NCBI RefSeq assembly: GCF_900143235.1
Contig: NZ_FRDF01000006.1
Span: forward strand, 124,001-188,000
Length of the DNA: 64,000 bases
Direction: 5' to 3'
From: Erythrobacter sanguineus
GTDB lineage: Bacteria > Pseudomonadota > Alphaproteobacteria > Sphingomonadales > Sphingomonadaceae
Position numbers and translations under genes: made by a program. Each line of letters begins with the position of its first letter. Within the stretch, counting starts at the first letter, position 1. The notes beneath the pieces are model-generated. The model saw nothing but the letters and a program-made list of their open reading frames with translations. It was not told the origin of the DNA and made no database searches. Positions 62,149 through 64,000 of the stretch are shown in pieces.

Positions 62149-63307
62149 GGGCAGAAGTCTCCAACAGGCTGAGGGCTTGCCTGCGTGCCGATTGATCGAC
62201 GGCGAGCACTTCATCGAGTGTCGCCGGGCGCGGTGCATCATTGCTGCGTTGCAGCACTTCTTCCACCATTGCCGCAATCCGGGTGAACCTGATCTGACCG
62301 GCAAGAAATGCGGCGACCGCAATTTCATTGGCGGCATTGAGTATCGCCGGGGCGGCACCACCTGCCTCAATCGCCTCACGCGCAAGCCGGGTCGCGGGAA
62401 ACAGCGCCTCGTTAGCAGGCTCAAAAGTCAGTTGCCCGATGGCCGCCAGATCGAGCGGCGCCAGCGGCGTTTCCATCCGCTGCGGCCAGGCAAGGCACGA
62501 GGCGATCGGCACGCGCATATCCGAAGGGCCAAGTTGCGCCAGTGTCGAACAGTCGCGGAACTCGACCATCGAATGGATCACACTTTGTGGGTGGACGACG
62601 ATGCCCAGCTTGTCCAGCCCGACCGGGAACAGGTGAAAGGCCTCGATATATTCGAGCCCCTTGTTCATCATGGTGGCGGAATCGACGCTGATCTTCGCGC
62701 CCATCGACCAGTTGGGATGGGCGACCGCCTCCGCCGGAGTCGCCGCGGCCAGGCGCTCCGCGCTCCATGTGCGCAACGGGCCGCCGCTGGCAGTCAGGGT
62801 GATCCTTGCGACATCCTCGATCCGGTTTCCGGACAGGCACTGAAAGATTGCGTTGTGTTCGGAATCGGTCGGCAGCAAGGTCGCGCCGTGTTTCGCGACA
62901 GCCTGCATCATCACCTCGCCAGCCGAAACCAGCGCCTCCTTGTTGGCCAGCGCGATGGTCCCGCCACGCTCAATCGCAGCCATCACCGGGCCAAGCCCCG
63001 CGCAACCGACAATCGCCGCCACCGTCATATCGACTGGCCGTGCCGCCGCCTCGCACAATGCCTGCCTGCCGCCTGCCGCCGCGATCCCGCTCCCCGCCAG
63101 CGCATCGCGCAATTCGGGCAGGAACGCCTCTTCGCCCACCACCGCGATCTTCGCGCCGAATTCCCGGGCCAGCGCTGCGAGCTCGGCCGCGCTACCATTG
63201 GCCGTCAGCGCCTCCACGCACCACGCGCCGCGATTGCGGCGCACCAGATCAAGCGTAGATGCGCCGATCGATCCGGTGGCCCCAAGCAAGGTAAGCGTAC
63301 GCGTCAT
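62141..63307 (-). CDS. dxr: 1-deoxy-D-xylulose 5-phosphate reductoisomerase
   Basis: This 388-residue enzyme makes MEP in isoprenoid synthesis. The NADPH motif is LLGATGSIGAST at the N-terminus. DSEHNAIFQCLSG and SATMMNKGLEYIEAFHLF hold substrate and metal ligands. Start: ATG 63307 (MTRTLTLLG). It precedes rseP by overlap and follows cdsA by seven bases, the standard alphaproteobacterial order. Confidence 0.96.
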   Translation of the reverse strand: MTRTLTLLGATGSIGASTLDLVRRNRGAWCVEALTANGSAAELAALAREFGAKIAVVGEEAFLPELRDALAGSGIAAAGGRQALCEAAARPVDMTVAAIVGCAGLGPVMAAIERGGTIALANKEALVSAGEVMMQAVAKHGATLLPTDSEHNAIFQCLSGNRIEDVARITLTASGGPLRTWSAERLAAATPAEAVAHPNWSMGAKISVDSATMMNKGLEYIEAFHLFPVGLDKLGIVVHPQSVIHSMVEFRDCSTLAQLGPSDMRVPIASCLAWPQRMETPLAPLDLAAIGQLTFEPANEALFPATRLAREAIEAGGAAPAILNAANEIAVAAFLAGQIRFTRIAAMVEEVLQRSNDAPRPATLDEVLAVDQSARRQALSLLETSALV

Positions 63308-63314
63308 CGCTCCA

Positions 63315-64000
63315 TCATCCCAGCAAACGCATGGCAGTTGCAATCACAAACAGCATGAAGAACACCGCAAGAAAACCATCGAGCCGGTCAAACAGCCCGC
63401 CATGCCCCGGAATGAGGTTGCCCGAATCCTTCACCCCGGCGCGGCGTTTCATCCAGCTTTCGAAGAAATCCCCCGTCTGCGCCAGAACCGCGATCAGCCC
63501 GCCAGCCGCAAGTGCGAGCGCAAGGCTTGTCATGTCATAACCGGGAGATGCCGAAGCCGGGCCGAAATCGGCCAGTTCATTACCGATCGCCACCAGTCCT
63601 GCCGCAATCGCCCCCCCACCAAGCCCCGCCCATGTCTTGGACGGGCTGATTCTGGGCGCAATCTTTGGCCCGCCAATGGCGCGTCCGGCAAAATAGGCCC
63701 CGGCATCGACCGCGATGATCGGCGCGATGTAGCCGATCAGCACTTCAAGCGGGCCGTAGCCCAGGCTCTGCCCGTTAACCGGCAGGAAGTGCGCCCCGTT
63801 GCGGAGCGCCATCATCGCCAGCGCCGCGCCGCCGATATAGACCACGCCGCCGAAGAACCACGCCGTCTCGCCCACCCCGGACACGCCGAAGTAGGAGACC
63901 AGCCGGTTCCATTCCCGCAACACGCCCAGCGCCAGCAGCGTGATGAAACCCGTCCATAACCACCCGCCCAGCCACAGCGCCCCGGCGGAAATGACCAGCA
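63315..64000 (-). CDS. cdsA: Phosphatidate cytidylyltransferase CdsA, 5' end missing
   Basis: The last 228 residues of the gene are in the window; the start is beyond the right edge. The protein is membrane-embedded, with the CDS family's catalytic block GPKIAPRISPSKTWAGLGGGA and the signature LAQTGDFFESWMKRRAGVKDSGNLIPGHGGLFDRLDG at the C-terminus. It makes CDP-diacylglycerol, the substrate of PgsA found at 36246-36854. Confidence 0.95.
   Translation of the reverse strand, partial: LVISAGALWLGGWLWTGFITLLALGVLREWNRLVSYFGVSGVGETAWFFGGVVYIGGAALAMMALRNGAHFLPVNGQSLGYGPLEVLIGYIAPIIAVDAGAYFAGRAIGGPKIAPRISPSKTWAGLGGGAIAAGLVAIGNELADFGPASASPGYDMTSLALALAAGGLIAVLAQTGDFFESWMKRRAGVKDSGNLIPGHGGLFDRLDGFLAVFFMLFVIATAMRLLG

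Noticed and set aside
62081..63358. 425-codon rightward frame opposite dxr
   Set aside because: Antisense shadow; dxr has the NADPH and metal motifs.
1..64000. Search for insertion sequences, rRNA and CRISPR
   Set aside because: No transposase, rRNA or CRISPR repeats were recognised in the window.

Overview
The window is high-GC alphaproteobacterial DNA, most likely a member of the Sphingomonadales (Erythrobacter/Porphyrobacter/Novosphingobium-like). Pointers are the protein families themselves and a bamA-skp-fabZ-rpmE cluster that lacks lpxD and lpxA, as expected for sphingomonads, which carry glycosphingolipids instead of lipopolysaccharide. No species can be assigned from the sequence alone.

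Positions 1 to about 24,600 are the right-hand part of an integrative and conjugative (or mobilizable) element. Its right end lies in the 3' half of a tRNA-Met(CAU) gene (24593-24669), beside a tyrosine integrase. The left end and any mating-pore genes are outside the window. Transfer genes are a MobF relaxase with helicase, a TraD-type coupling protein, SSB and a VirB1-like lytic transglycosylase. Maintenance and host-takeover genes are a large ParB-like protein, a strawberry-notch helicase with methyltransferase motifs, a CHC2/Toprim primase-like protein and an ArdC-type antirestriction protein. Two toxin-antitoxin-like pairs are present: RES/Xre-MbcA and mobile mystery proteins A/B (HTH plus Fic). 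At the extreme left edge, an open frame running off the window encodes a PD-(D/E)XK protein that looks like HamA of the Hachiman anti-phage system. Several element genes share a leader in which the Shine-Dalgarno box can pair with an upstream complement. The mmyAB promoter carries four 18-bp operator-like palindromes spaced exactly 33 bp apart.

Positions 24,670 to 64,000 are core chromosome. In order: a decayed cyclic-nucleotide-binding gene; a 2H phosphoesterase; mltG-fabF-acpP and aspS; rnd-oxyR; a tandem universal stress protein beside a frameshifted Kef-type antiporter; pgsA; an LplT-like MFS carrier; a ThDP enzyme; CsbD and EVE proteins; and a GGDEF/EAL protein. Then come the overlapping dapF-mtaB-ftsY-yciB operon, kup, a complete ccmC-D-E-F-G-H-I run for cytochrome c maturation, a leucine-dehydrogenase-like enzyme, tRNA-His, a prolyl-4-hydroxylase-like enzyme overlapping a DksA/TraR protein, and the envelope cluster cdsA-dxr-rseP-bamA-skp-fabZ-rpmE, transcribed leftward and cut by the right window edge.

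Three features lie outside obvious longer frames and are reported here from direct reading: the partial HamA-like gene (1-692), csbD (40670-40840) and ccmD (53075-53215).
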